DNA of 6,351 bases from Chloroflexota bacterium. GTDB lineage: Bacteria; Chloroflexota; Limnocylindria; Limnocylindrales; CSP1-4. Both the position numbers and the translations under genes were made by a program. The stretch lies in the NCBI GenBank assembly GCA_027457005.1, contig DAIDTV010000091.1:1-6351 (forward strand), in the 5' to 3' direction. The notes beneath the pieces were generated by a model, which searched no databases, was not told where the DNA came from, and saw only the letters and a list, made by a program, of their open reading frames with translations. How positions within the stretch are numbered: position 1 is the first letter of the stretch; every line of letters starts with the position of its first letter. This document shows positions 1-6,255 of the stretch, piece by piece.

Positions 1-669
1 CGCGACGACGAGCAGCGCCGGCCATCCCGCCGCGATCGCGTCGGCGATCCCCCGGCCGCGCTCGCCGGCCGTCAGCGACGCACCGAGCGTGCCCAGGATC
101 AGGCCCGGGACCAGCGGCCACCAGTGGTGCTCGCGGACGCGGAACAGCAGCCCGAGTATCCAGATCAGCAGGAACCCGACTGCCATCGCGATCAGGAAGA
201 GACCGCCCCCCAGCTGCCCCTCGTACGCGGTCGCGAGCGGAATCCCCGCTCCGATCCCGCTGATGATCCCTCCCGGGACCAGGAACCCGTACTCACCGGT
301 GGCGAAGAAGACCACCAGCAGCACCAGGCCGATCGCGAGCACGACGTACTCGCCGGCGTCGGGAACCCAGCGCCCCAGGAGGAGCAGCCCGCCGATCGCC
401 ACCAGGACGAGCCCGGCAACCCAGGTCCCGGTGTTGGAGCTCGAGGGGCCGGCAGGCCGGATCCCCGGGGCCTGGAGGGCGCCGGGCGGCCACGCGGCGG
501 GATACCCACCCGGGCCGGTTCCGGAGCCGGGAGGGGCCGGCTGCCCGCTGCCGGGCGCGATGGGAGGTCCGGATGCCGGCGCGGCCGACGGTCCGGTGCC
601 CGTTGCGGCCGACGAAGGCGGCTCGCCGGAGGGTGTCGAGTTTCCCCCGGGGGAATAGGCAGCTGTCAT
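1..669 (-). CDS. Pro/Gly-rich-tailed multi-pass membrane protein, unknown function (partial, C-terminus off the window)
   Basis: The frame is open from ATG at 669 to the left edge, giving 223 visible residues with no stop. Residues 1-79 are hydrophilic and almost entirely Pro, Gly, Ser, Ala and Thr, typical of a disordered cytoplasmic tail; there is no signal peptide or Cys. Hydrophobic segments follow at about 82-100, 107-124, 129-146, 156-177 and 184-200, and another starts near 211. A short basic loop (RVREHHWWPLVPG, about 177-189) precedes the fifth segment. The repeated short helices and the WWPLVPG motif recall small bacterial membrane proteins of the LiaI/LiaF-like kind, but this is a weak resemblance and I do not recognise the family. 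The start is supported by GGGAG seven bases upstream; the ATG five bases further upstream (674) hits a stop at once. Codon use matches the neighbours. It is divergent from the MFS gene. It is certainly a gene; its function is unknown. Confidence 0.85.
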   Translation of the reverse strand, partial: MTAAYSPGGNSTPSGEPPSSAATGTGPSAAPASGPPIAPGSGQPAPPGSGTGPGGYPAAWPPGALQAPGIRPAGPSSSNTGTWVAGLVLVAIGGLLLLGRWVPDAGEYVVLAIGLVLLVVFFATGEYGFLVPGGIISGIGAGIPLATAYEGQLGGGLFLIAMAVGFLLIWILGLLFRVREHHWWPLVPGLILGTLGASLTAGERGRGIADAIAAGWPALLVVA

Positions 670-676
670 CTCATCG

Positions 677-681
677 CTCCC
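677..681 (-). promoter_or_regulatory. Shine-Dalgarno site of the Pro-rich membrane protein gene
   Basis: On the minus strand GGGAG lies seven bases before the ATG at 669. The spacing is ideal, and it decides the start in a frame whose N-terminus is low-complexity. Confidence 0.55.
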
Positions 682-729
682 GCGGGGTCAGGGCGGGCCC
701 CTACGTCAGACGCCTGCCGATCGTGACAG

Positions 730-743
730 GGCCGCGCGCGGCC
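730..743. repeat. Perfect 14-bp palindrome GGCCGCGCGCGGCC
   Basis: The sequence equals its own reverse complement over 14 bases. It sits between the two divergent genes and is bracketed by two copies of ACAGG (726-730 and 746-750 area). It could be an operator for a dimeric regulator. In DNA this GC-rich, a pure G/C palindrome can also arise by chance, so the role is inferred from position only. Confidence 0.4.
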
Positions 744-792
744 GAACAGGGCCATGCGGACGCCCCGATGCCGGCCTACCATGTCCGTCCGC

Positions 793-800
793 GGGGGTGG
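793..800 (+). promoter_or_regulatory. Likely ribosome binding site of the MFS gene
   Basis: GGGGGTGG ends seven bases before GTG at 808, the best spacing among the candidate starts. A competing GAGG (810-813) lies three bases before a second in-frame GTG at 817. The in-frame ATGs at 754 and 781 have weaker upstream sequence. Confidence 0.4.
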
Positions 801-807
801 CATTCCA

Positions 808-2196
808 GTGAGGTCGGTGGATGAGCACGCGCCTCGGCTTCCCGCCCGCGAAGTGACCAGCGGCGACACCCTGGGCGCGCGCGCCACCCACCCCCTGCCG
901 GGGCCCGTCGTCGCCCGCAACGTGAGGCTCGTCGAGCGCGACTCGGTGGCGGTCGGCATCGTCAACGCTTCGACACCGTTCCTGCCGGTGATGCTGCTAC
1001 GGCTGGGGGGCACGACGCTCCAGGTGAGCCTGCTCACCGCCCTGCCGGCGATATCCGGGTTCCTGTTCGCGATCCCGCTCGGCCGGTTCCTCCAGCATCG
1101 CCGGAACGTGGTGCCCTGGTACAGCGCGGCCCGGCTCGTGGCCCAGCTCGCCTTCGGCGTGATGGCGCTTGCCATGCTCGTGCTGCCGCAGGGTCCGGGC
1201 TGGGCCGCGGGGAGCGCGCCCGCCGCCATCGCGGTGCTCGCCATCTGGGCACTGCAGACGATCCCGAACACGCTCGTCAACGTGGCCTTCCCGGTCCTGA
1301 TGGACGGCGCCGCGGGCCCGTCGCACCGGCTCGACCTGCTGAGCCGGCGGTGGTCGATCATGGGGCTCACCACCGCGGTCACGGTCGCCCTGGCCGGACA
1401 GGTCCTCGGGTTCCTGCCCTTCCCCCGGAACTACGCGCTGGTCTTCGGGTCGTTCGCCATCGCCGCCCTGGGCAGCTGGTGGAACTCGCACCGCGTCCGG
1501 CTGCCCGACCAGGAGGCGCTCCCGGTGCACACGTCGGGCGCCAGGCTGCGGTTCGCGGAGTTCGCTGCGGTCGTGCGTGCGGAGCCCCGCTTCCTCGCAT
1601 TCGAGGTCCGCTCGTTCCTCTACACCGCGGGCGTCTACGCTGCCGCGCCGCTCCTCCCGCTCTTCTACATCCGCGAGCTGCACGCATCGGACGCGTGGAT
1701 CGGCGTGATCGGGGCGGCCGCGGCGGCCACACAGCTGGTCGGGTACTGGGCGTGGCGGCGCCTGTCGATGCGCCGCGGCACGCGGCCGGTGCTCCTCGTG
1801 ACGATTCTCGGCAATGCCCTGGCCCCCGCGGTCCTCACCCTGCTCGGCGCATTGCCGCTGGTGGCGGCGCTCGCCGCGTTCGCCTCGATCTTCGCCGCCG
1901 GTGCCAGCCTGGTGCTGTTCGAGGAATTGATGCGCCGCGTGCCGCGGCGGTTCGCCGTGACGTTCACCGCCATCGACCAGAGCACGCAGAACCTCGCCGC
2001 GACCTTTGCGCCGCTGGCGGGGGGCGTCCTGGCCACGCAACTGGGGATCCGTCCCGCGCTCGTCGTCGCGACCGTGGTCGGCGTGGCCGCGTTCGTGCTC
2101 TTCTCGCTCGAAGGGCGCGGCGTCGCGACGCGCGCCGCAAGGGCCGTCGGGACCGGAGCCGCGCGCGTGTCCCGCGGGGTGCGCGGATGGCCCTGA
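808..2196 (+). CDS. Major facilitator superfamily transporter (12 predicted membrane helices)
   Basis: The protein is 462 residues from GTG 808 and reads as an MFS permease: a hydrophilic N-terminus of about 45 residues, then helices near 46-66, 70-94, 103-127, 137-164, 182-203 and 207-226. A cytoplasmic loop (about 227-265) separates these from six more near 266-290, 296-318, 326-348, 350-371, 384-410 and 413-434. The 6+6 layout is the family standard. The helix 2-3 loop has basic residues after a Gly (LGRFLQHRRN, 91-100), matching the position of the MFS loop motif. The short C-terminal tail is Arg/Ala-rich. The substrate cannot be read from the sequence; sugar or drug transport are both possible. 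The start is uncertain: ATG 754 or 781, or GTG 817, are in frame, and I chose 808 for its Shine-Dalgarno spacing. The gene is divergent from the membrane protein gene and convergent with the GH57 pair, so it is probably monocistronic. Confidence 0.9.
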   Translation: MRSVDEHAPRLPAREVTSGDTLGARATHPLPGPVVARNVRLVERDSVAVGIVNASTPFLPVMLLRLGGTTLQVSLLTALPAISGFLFAIPLGRFLQHRRNVVPWYSAARLVAQLAFGVMALAMLVLPQGPGWAAGSAPAAIAVLAIWALQTIPNTLVNVAFPVLMDGAAGPSHRLDLLSRRWSIMGLTTAVTVALAGQVLGFLPFPRNYALVFGSFAIAALGSWWNSHRVRLPDQEALPVHTSGARLRFAEFAAVVRAEPRFLAFEVRSFLYTAGVYAAAPLLPLFYIRELHASDAWIGVIGAAAAATQLVGYWAWRRLSMRRGTRPVLLVTILGNALAPAVLTLLGALPLVAALAAFASIFAAGASLVLFEELMRRVPRRFAVTFTAIDQSTQNLAATFAPLAGGVLATQLGIRPALVVATVVGVAAFVLFSLEGRGVATRAARAVGTGAARVSRGVRGWP

Positions 2197-2207
2197 AAAC
2201 GAAGCGA

Positions 2208-2227
2208 CCCGCCGCACTCGCGACGGG
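2208..2227 (+). terminator. Possible terminator hairpin of the MFS gene
   Basis: CCCGCCGC and GCGACGGG can pair over eight positions with one C-A mismatch around a four-base ACTC loop. The hairpin starts 12 bases after the MFS stop. No T-tract follows, so an intrinsic terminator is doubtful. Confidence 0.25.
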
Positions 2228-2245
2228 CCACTCCGTGGAGGAGGT

Positions 2246-2262
2246 GTGGGATTGCGTCCCAC
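2246..2262. terminator. Small perfect hairpin in the convergent gap
   Basis: GTGGGA and TCCCAC form a perfect 6-bp stem around a TTGCG loop. It is midway between the convergent genes and could slow transcription from either side. It has no T-tract on either strand. Confidence 0.2.
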
Positions 2263-2339
2263 CGGGATCATGGCCGCTCCCGGGTACGGACTCCAAGGGC
2301 CGAGCGGCCGTCTGGGGGCGGGCATACGGCCTGTCCGCC

Positions 2340-2356
2340 ACCCCGGTCCACGGGGT
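2340..2356 (-). terminator. Possible terminator hairpin downstream of the GH57 genes
   Basis: ACCCCG and CGGGGT form a perfect 6-bp stem around a five-base loop. It lies about 32 bases past the TAG stop of the DUF3536-type GH57 gene. No T-run follows on the minus strand, so this is position-based inference. Confidence 0.25.
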
Positions 2357-2388
2357 CCTGCTGCCACCGACGCCGTGGGAGAACGGAC

Positions 2389-3837
2389 CTAGCCCGGTGC
2401 CGGTTGCCCCACCTGCTCGAGCGCCAGCCGGTACAGCGCGGCGCCGTCGGCGCCGGTCGAGGGCGAGTGCAGCGCGGAAAGATCGTCCACCAGGGTCCGC
2501 TCGAGGTCGGTGCCCGCCATGTGGTCGAGGAGCCGCGCCGCGTGCGCGGCGAACCGCAGCGCCTGCAGCGTCTCCTGCCGCGCGGGATCGTCCCAGAACC
2601 AGGCGTCGGACATGAACATCGCGAGCCTCGAGGACTGTGCGGCGAGCACGTCCTGCAGCAGTGCCGCCGGCGCCCGACGCGACCGCACGGCGAGAGCCGG
2701 CCTGGCGTGCGGGGCTCCGCCCGACTCAGCCAGCACGCGCGCCACGTACGAGCCGGCCGGCGCAAACTCCGACGCGACCTCCACGTATCCGTCACGCGCC
2801 ACCCACGGGTCCACGCCGAGCGGCCGGACCAGGGCCTCGGTCAGGGTATCGATCGCCGCCGCGAGGCGGTCCAGCGCGAGTCGGAGCGGCTGCTTCCAGC
2901 GCCCATCGGTGGCGTCCGGGCACTCGGCGCTCCAGCGGAGCACCCCGTGGTGGCACGACCAGCTGGTCCGGTCGCGGACCGTCATGACCGGGAGACCGGG
3001 GAGCGACGCCTCTCCGAGCAGGTTTCCCAGCGCCCCCACCTCCAGGTGGGGGTCGCTCGCTCCCGTGCCGTACCAGCTCGTCAGCCTCGCGAGGAAGAGC
3101 TCCCGGAACCCCTGGTGGTGCCCGTACAGCTCGCCGTCGCTCGCGATGAGCGCCAGGGGGGCCGCACCCGACGGGAGCGGGTGGGCCAGGCGGGGCAGCA
3201 CCCGGGCGCGGACGAACTCGTCGGCGTTGTTGGTGGCGGCCGGATCGAAGCTGACCGCCGCCGACAGTTCGGCGTCGTAGAACATCACGGTCAGCGAGTG
3301 ACCGCCGCCGACTTCCACCCGGTAGGGACGCCGCGGATCCACGCCCCCGTCCGTCCCGGCCTGCCAGGGCGCCAGGATCGTGTACCGGATTCCCTCCTGC
3401 GCGCAGATCCGCAGCGTCGCCAGGTCGACGGCCGTCTCGGGAAGCCAGATCCCGGCCGGCCGCCGGCCGTACCGCAGCTCGAAGTCGCGAATCCCCCAGC
3501 GGATCTCGGTGCGCCGGTCGCGCATCGACGCGAGAGGAAGGATCGTGTGGTGCCACGGCTGTGCCATCGCGTTGGACCCGTCGTCCTGCGCGGCAATCGC
3601 ATCGTGCAGGTCCGGCCGCTCGACCCGAAGCCACGTCGCGAGCGTCGGGCCCAGGTCCCACCCGATCCGCCGGAAATTGCCCCGCACGGCATTCGGCTCG
3701 TAGCACTCGTCGGTTACGCGCTCGGTCCAGTCACGGGCCGGAGCGGCCGTGGGATCGGGCGGGATGCGGCCCGTGAACGGGTCCCGACGGTCCGGCTGAT
3801 AGAAGTGCGCGTGGATCGCGAGTCGGGCGCGTGTCAT
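2389..3837 (-). CDS. GH57 family alpha-amylase/alpha-mannosidase-like protein (COG1449) with DUF3536 C-terminal region
   Basis: This 482-residue protein has no signal peptide and is probably cytoplasmic, acting on alpha-glucans; its exact substrate is unknown. The N-terminal half is a GH57 (beta/alpha)7-type catalytic domain. HFYQP at 11-15 is the family's HQP-like motif 1. WLPETAV at 131-137 carries the expected nucleophile E134, and ASDGELYGHH at 232-241 carries the expected acid/base D234. The C-terminal half matches DUF3536 in TSWSCHHGVLRW (291-302) and in the AMFMSDAWFWDD stretch (406-417). As I recall, many COG1449 proteins are markedly longer (about 800 residues), so this is a compact form, yet both halves look complete. 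ATG 3837 is chosen because the conserved domain begins right after it. A TTG at 3900 would extend the frame 21 residues into the upstream gene. The Shine-Dalgarno is poor, so coupling to the gene 34 bases upstream is plausible. Confidence 0.9.
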   Translation of the reverse strand: MTRARLAIHAHFYQPDRRDPFTGRIPPDPTAAPARDWTERVTDECYEPNAVRGNFRRIGWDLGPTLATWLRVERPDLHDAIAAQDDGSNAMAQPWHHTILPLASMRDRRTEIRWGIRDFELRYGRRPAGIWLPETAVDLATLRICAQEGIRYTILAPWQAGTDGGVDPRRPYRVEVGGGHSLTVMFYDAELSAAVSFDPAATNNADEFVRARVLPRLAHPLPSGAAPLALIASDGELYGHHQGFRELFLARLTSWYGTGASDPHLEVGALGNLLGEASLPGLPVMTVRDRTSWSCHHGVLRWSAECPDATDGRWKQPLRLALDRLAAAIDTLTEALVRPLGVDPWVARDGYVEVASEFAPAGSYVARVLAESGGAPHARPALAVRSRRAPAALLQDVLAAQSSRLAMFMSDAWFWDDPARQETLQALRFAAHAARLLDHMAGTDLERTLVDDLSALHSPSTGADGAALYRLALEQVGQPAPG

Positions 3838-3871
3838 CCCGCGGAGTGTCGCACCGGGGAGCCGCGCATGG

Positions 3872-6214
3872 TCACGGACGTGGCGCGGTCTCCTCGGCAA
3901 GGTGGTCCCGCGTGCTGGAGACGTCGAAGCGGACCCCGACCTTCCGGCTCTCGCCGGGCGCGAGCGCCAGGGGCCATCTCAGGAGGAGGCAGCTGCCCTG
4001 GTACTGCCGCTCGAACCCGGCCTCCGAGTTCGACACGGTCTCGACCGGGAACCACGCCACCTCCGCCGGCGCTTCGAACGTCGCGCGGATCTCCACGCCC
4101 TCGGCGTCGTTTCCGAAGACCAGCCAGGGGAGCCGGCCGGGCTCCTCGGCCGAATCGTGGGCGTACCGGCGCAGGGGCGAGGAGGACGTCGCTGCGGGCG
4201 ATCCGGCGGCGGGCGATCCGGCGCTGGATGGTCCGGCGGCGGACGGCACCGCGTAGAAGGCGGCCGGGTTACCCCCGCCACCGGCGAGGTCCACGTTCCA
4301 TTCGACCACCAGGTCCGCCCGTACCGCCGCGTCGCCGCGATGCTCCACGGTCAGCTCGAACGCCAGCCACGGGTCGAGGCGCCCCCCTCCGACCCGCAGC
4401 GTCTTGCTCGCGTGCACCGGCTGGCCCGCGAGCCGGCCGTCCCGCTCCGCGTCCAGTTCGCCGTCGACGAGCCGACCGACGCGATAGGGATCGTCCACCA
4501 GGTCGGCGATCTCCTCGTGCTCCTGGCGCCGGAATGCGTCCACGCCGCTGCCCGCGGGCACGACGTGGACCAGGCCCGAGCGACGCTCGTGGCGGTCGTA
4601 CACGAGAAGCCGGCTCAGGCCAGGCTCCTTGGTGGCGACGATGTCGTGGATGGTCTTCAGCGCGCCCGCGCCGGAAGAGTCCCCGGGTGCCCCGGTGTCT
4701 CCCCCGTCCGCTGCCGATCCCGTCACCGGGCTCGCGGCATGCGCCGCGAGGGCACTCGCCTCCTCGTGCGCTTTCAGCGTCGCGTGATAGGCCTCGGGGC
4801 GGCGCCGCATGACGGCGGCGAGTGCCAGCCGGGTCGCGCGGAGGTCCCAGCTGCCGATCCCGGCGCCCTCCGCGAGGTCCACCACCACGACCTCGCCGGG
4901 CGTGGCGAGGTACGCCTCCGGCACGCCGTCGAGGTCGGCGTCGAACAGCGCGGCGCCAACGCCGGGCGCCGCGAGCGCCGGCACCGCGGCCGCATCCACC
5001 GGCCGGTCCGGCCGGGGCTCCTGCGCCGCCGCCCGGTCGGCGATGTCCTCCGCCGCGATCAGGTGGGCGTAGGTGGCCAGCCGCATGTGGACGATGTAGA
5101 TGCCCCCGAAGAGCCCGTGCCAGTAGCAGTCGTTGGACTGGCCCCGGTACAGGTGATCGAGCGCCGCCTGCTTCTCGGCGCCGTCGCGCAGCGCGTCAAC
5201 CTTGGCCGAGACGCGAAGCATCTGCTTGTGGAGGTCGTTGATCTCCCGGTAGCGGGCCTGGAAGTTGCGCCAGAAGCCGCCCCGCAGGTAGCGCTTCTCG
5301 GGCAGGTCGTGCTCGAACGCCCGCTTCACGAGCGCGGTGAACACGGTCGATTCGGCGGCCGGAAGCGCCCATTCGCCCATCTCGATGTATGACGCGGTCG
5401 GCACGTAGATCCGGCCCGCGGGCGGCTCCCGATCCAGCCACGCGGACGGCGTGACCGTGGCCAGCCACCCGGCGTTCTCCTCCAGCAGACCGAAGAACCT
5501 GTCGATCCAGCGATTGGCGCCCCAGCAGTGCTCGTACGTCCCCGGCCAGGCGCCGAACTTCTCGCCGTCGTCGCCCATCATGCCGAGGCGTCTCCCATCC
5601 TCGGTGGCGTGGTCGCGGAGGTGCGCGATGACGTCCGCGGGATCGCCGAAGGGGATCCGGTAGCGCAGGCCCTGCTCTGTGCCGAAGACGCGCAGCAGCC
5701 GTCCCTGGTCCTCCGTGACGTAGGCGCCCCACATCGCGTCCTCGGCGATGGCGGCGGCACGGAAGTGGTTGTCGTCGAGGATGGTCCAGTCGTACCCGGC
5801 GTCGGCGAGCGCCGAGGGAAGCTGCGGCTCCCACACGCGTTCCGCGAGCCAGGCACCCCTCGGCCGACGCCCGAAGAGCCGCTCCACGTCGTCCGCCATC
5901 CGCACCAGCTGGCCGTGCCGGTCGCGCTCGGGGAGCGAGACGAGCACCGGCTCGTAGTAACCGCCGCCCAGCATCTCGACCTGGTCGCGCCCCACGAGCG
6001 CACCCAGCCGCTGCACGAAATCAGGGTGCTCGGCCTGGATCCACTCGATCAGCGGACCCGTGTAGTGCAGGGACAGTCGCACGCCCGGATGCCGCTCGAG
6101 GGCGTCGAGCAGGGGCGCGTACGCCGTCTCGTACACGTCCTCGAAGACCCAGCCGAAGTTGCCGACCGGCTGATGGTTGTGGATCGCCAGTGCCAGTGCG
6201 ATGCGGCCGGTCAC
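3872..6214 (-). CDS. GH57 alpha-amylase/4-alpha-glucanotransferase-like enzyme
   Basis: This 780-residue protein has the layout of the Thermococcus litoralis 4-alpha-glucanotransferase and Dictyoglomus AmyA group. Such enzymes cut and transfer alpha-1,4-glucan chains in maltodextrin or glycogen metabolism. The catalytic domain covers about 1-270: HNHQP at 12-16, WLAERVWEP at 122-130 with nucleophile E125, and GDDGEKFGAW at 214-223 with acid/base D216. The 91-residue spacing equals that recalled for E123/D214 in the T. litoralis enzyme. The central helical domain (DUF1925 type) spans about 280-390. The C-terminal beta-sandwich (DUF1926 type) follows, with DADLDGVPE at 425-433 and IHDIVATKEPGL at 522-533. 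It is longer than the roughly 660-690 residues usual for the group, because of Gly/Ala/Ser-rich insertions at about 491-518 and 656-680. There is no signal peptide, so it is probably cytoplasmic. The GTG start has a strong Shine-Dalgarno. Amylase and transferase activity cannot be told apart from sequence. Confidence 0.93.
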   Translation of the reverse strand: MTGRIALALAIHNHQPVGNFGWVFEDVYETAYAPLLDALERHPGVRLSLHYTGPLIEWIQAEHPDFVQRLGALVGRDQVEMLGGGYYEPVLVSLPERDRHGQLVRMADDVERLFGRRPRGAWLAERVWEPQLPSALADAGYDWTILDDNHFRAAAIAEDAMWGAYVTEDQGRLLRVFGTEQGLRYRIPFGDPADVIAHLRDHATEDGRRLGMMGDDGEKFGAWPGTYEHCWGANRWIDRFFGLLEENAGWLATVTPSAWLDREPPAGRIYVPTASYIEMGEWALPAAESTVFTALVKRAFEHDLPEKRYLRGGFWRNFQARYREINDLHKQMLRVSAKVDALRDGAEKQAALDHLYRGQSNDCYWHGLFGGIYIVHMRLATYAHLIAAEDIADRAAAQEPRPDRPVDAAAVPALAAPGVGAALFDADLDGVPEAYLATPGEVVVVDLAEGAGIGSWDLRATRLALAAVMRRRPEAYHATLKAHEEASALAAHAASPVTGSAADGGDTGAPGDSSGAGALKTIHDIVATKEPGLSRLLVYDRHERRSGLVHVVPAGSGVDAFRRQEHEEIADLVDDPYRVGRLVDGELDAERDGRLAGQPVHASKTLRVGGGRLDPWLAFELTVEHRGDAAVRADLVVEWNVDLAGGGGNPAAFYAVPSAAGPSSAGSPAAGSPAATSSSPLRRYAHDSAEEPGRLPWLVFGNDAEGVEIRATFEAPAEVAWFPVETVSNSEAGFERQYQGSCLLLRWPLALAPGESRKVGVRFDVSSTRDHLAEETAPRP
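4190..4250 (-). repeat. Four imperfect 15-base tandem repeats within the GH57 gene
   Basis: On the plus strand, units begin at 4191, 4206, 4221 and 4236, each about GCGGCGGGCGATCCG. The first two differ at one base and the others are more diverged. They encode the pentapeptides VPSAA, GPSSA, GSPAA and GSPAA (residues 656-675). The unit length is a multiple of three, so copy changes keep the frame. The repeat forms a flexible linker-like insertion in the C-terminal beta-sandwich domain. Confidence 0.75.
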
Positions 6215-6217
6215 CGG

Positions 6218-6226
6218 CCTCCCTCC
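6218..6226 (-). promoter_or_regulatory. Strong Shine-Dalgarno of the GH57 glucanotransferase-like gene
   Basis: The minus strand reads GGAGGGAGG followed by CCG and then the GTG start at 6214. The first GGAGG is seven bases from the start codon. This supports the GTG start, with the HNHQP motif only 11 residues in. Confidence 0.7.
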
Positions 6227-6255
6227 GTCTCCCGTCGCTGTGCCGATGCCGTTGT

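Larger units (their letters stand above)
670..807. promoter_or_regulatory. Divergent intergenic region between the membrane protein and MFS genes
   Basis: This 138-base gap separates two divergent starts, so promoters for both genes should lie here. I could not find a convincing paired -35/-10 element on either strand. A lone TACCAT at 777-782 fits a -10 hexamer on the plus strand and would give a leader of about 20 bases to the GTG at 808, but it has no good -35 partner. The 14-bp palindrome at 730-743 is the only clear symmetric element. Confidence 0.35.
2197..2388. other. Convergent intergenic gap with small hairpins
   Basis: This 192-base gap lies between the MFS stop and the stop of the DUF3536-type GH57 gene. 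I see no tRNA (no GTTCGA-type T-loop) and no homologue of a known small protein. It holds three short GC hairpins, listed separately. One plus-strand frame from ATG 2187 stays open across the whole gap; see findings. Confidence 0.6.

Noticed and set aside
89..726. Plus-strand open frames over the left-edge membrane protein gene
   Set aside because: They are Pro/Arg-rich shadows. The minus strand gives ordered membrane helices, a good Shine-Dalgarno and no stop over 223 codons.
821..856. An 11-residue open frame (ATG 821 to TGA 856) near the MFS start, with GAGGTCGGTGG just upstream
   Set aside because: It is out of frame with the transporter and too short to judge; overlap with the start region is likely chance, although it slightly clouds the choice of MFS start.
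997..2367. A 456-residue minus-strand open frame antisense to the MFS gene
   Set aside because: The translation is Arg/Gly/Glu-rich without domains, while the plus strand encodes twelve regular hydrophobic helices.
2197..2388. tRNA or small RNA in the convergent gap
   Set aside because: No T-loop consensus, acceptor pairing or promoter-plus-terminator arrangement is visible; only short GC hairpins.
3837..3900. A TTG start at 3900 for the DUF3536-type GH57 gene
   Set aside because: It would add 21 basic residues and overlap the upstream gene by 29 bases, whereas the conserved GH57 region begins directly after ATG 3837.
2404..4812. An 802-residue plus-strand open frame antisense to both GH57 genes
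   Set aside because: It is Arg/Pro/Gly-rich with no recognisable domain, and both minus-strand frames beneath it carry clear GH57 catalytic motifs. Long antisense frames are expected in DNA this GC-rich.
3902..5392. A 496-residue plus-strand open frame antisense to the glucanotransferase-like GH57 gene
   Set aside because: Same reasoning: low-complexity Arg/Val/Ala composition and no family motif, opposite a strongly supported gene.
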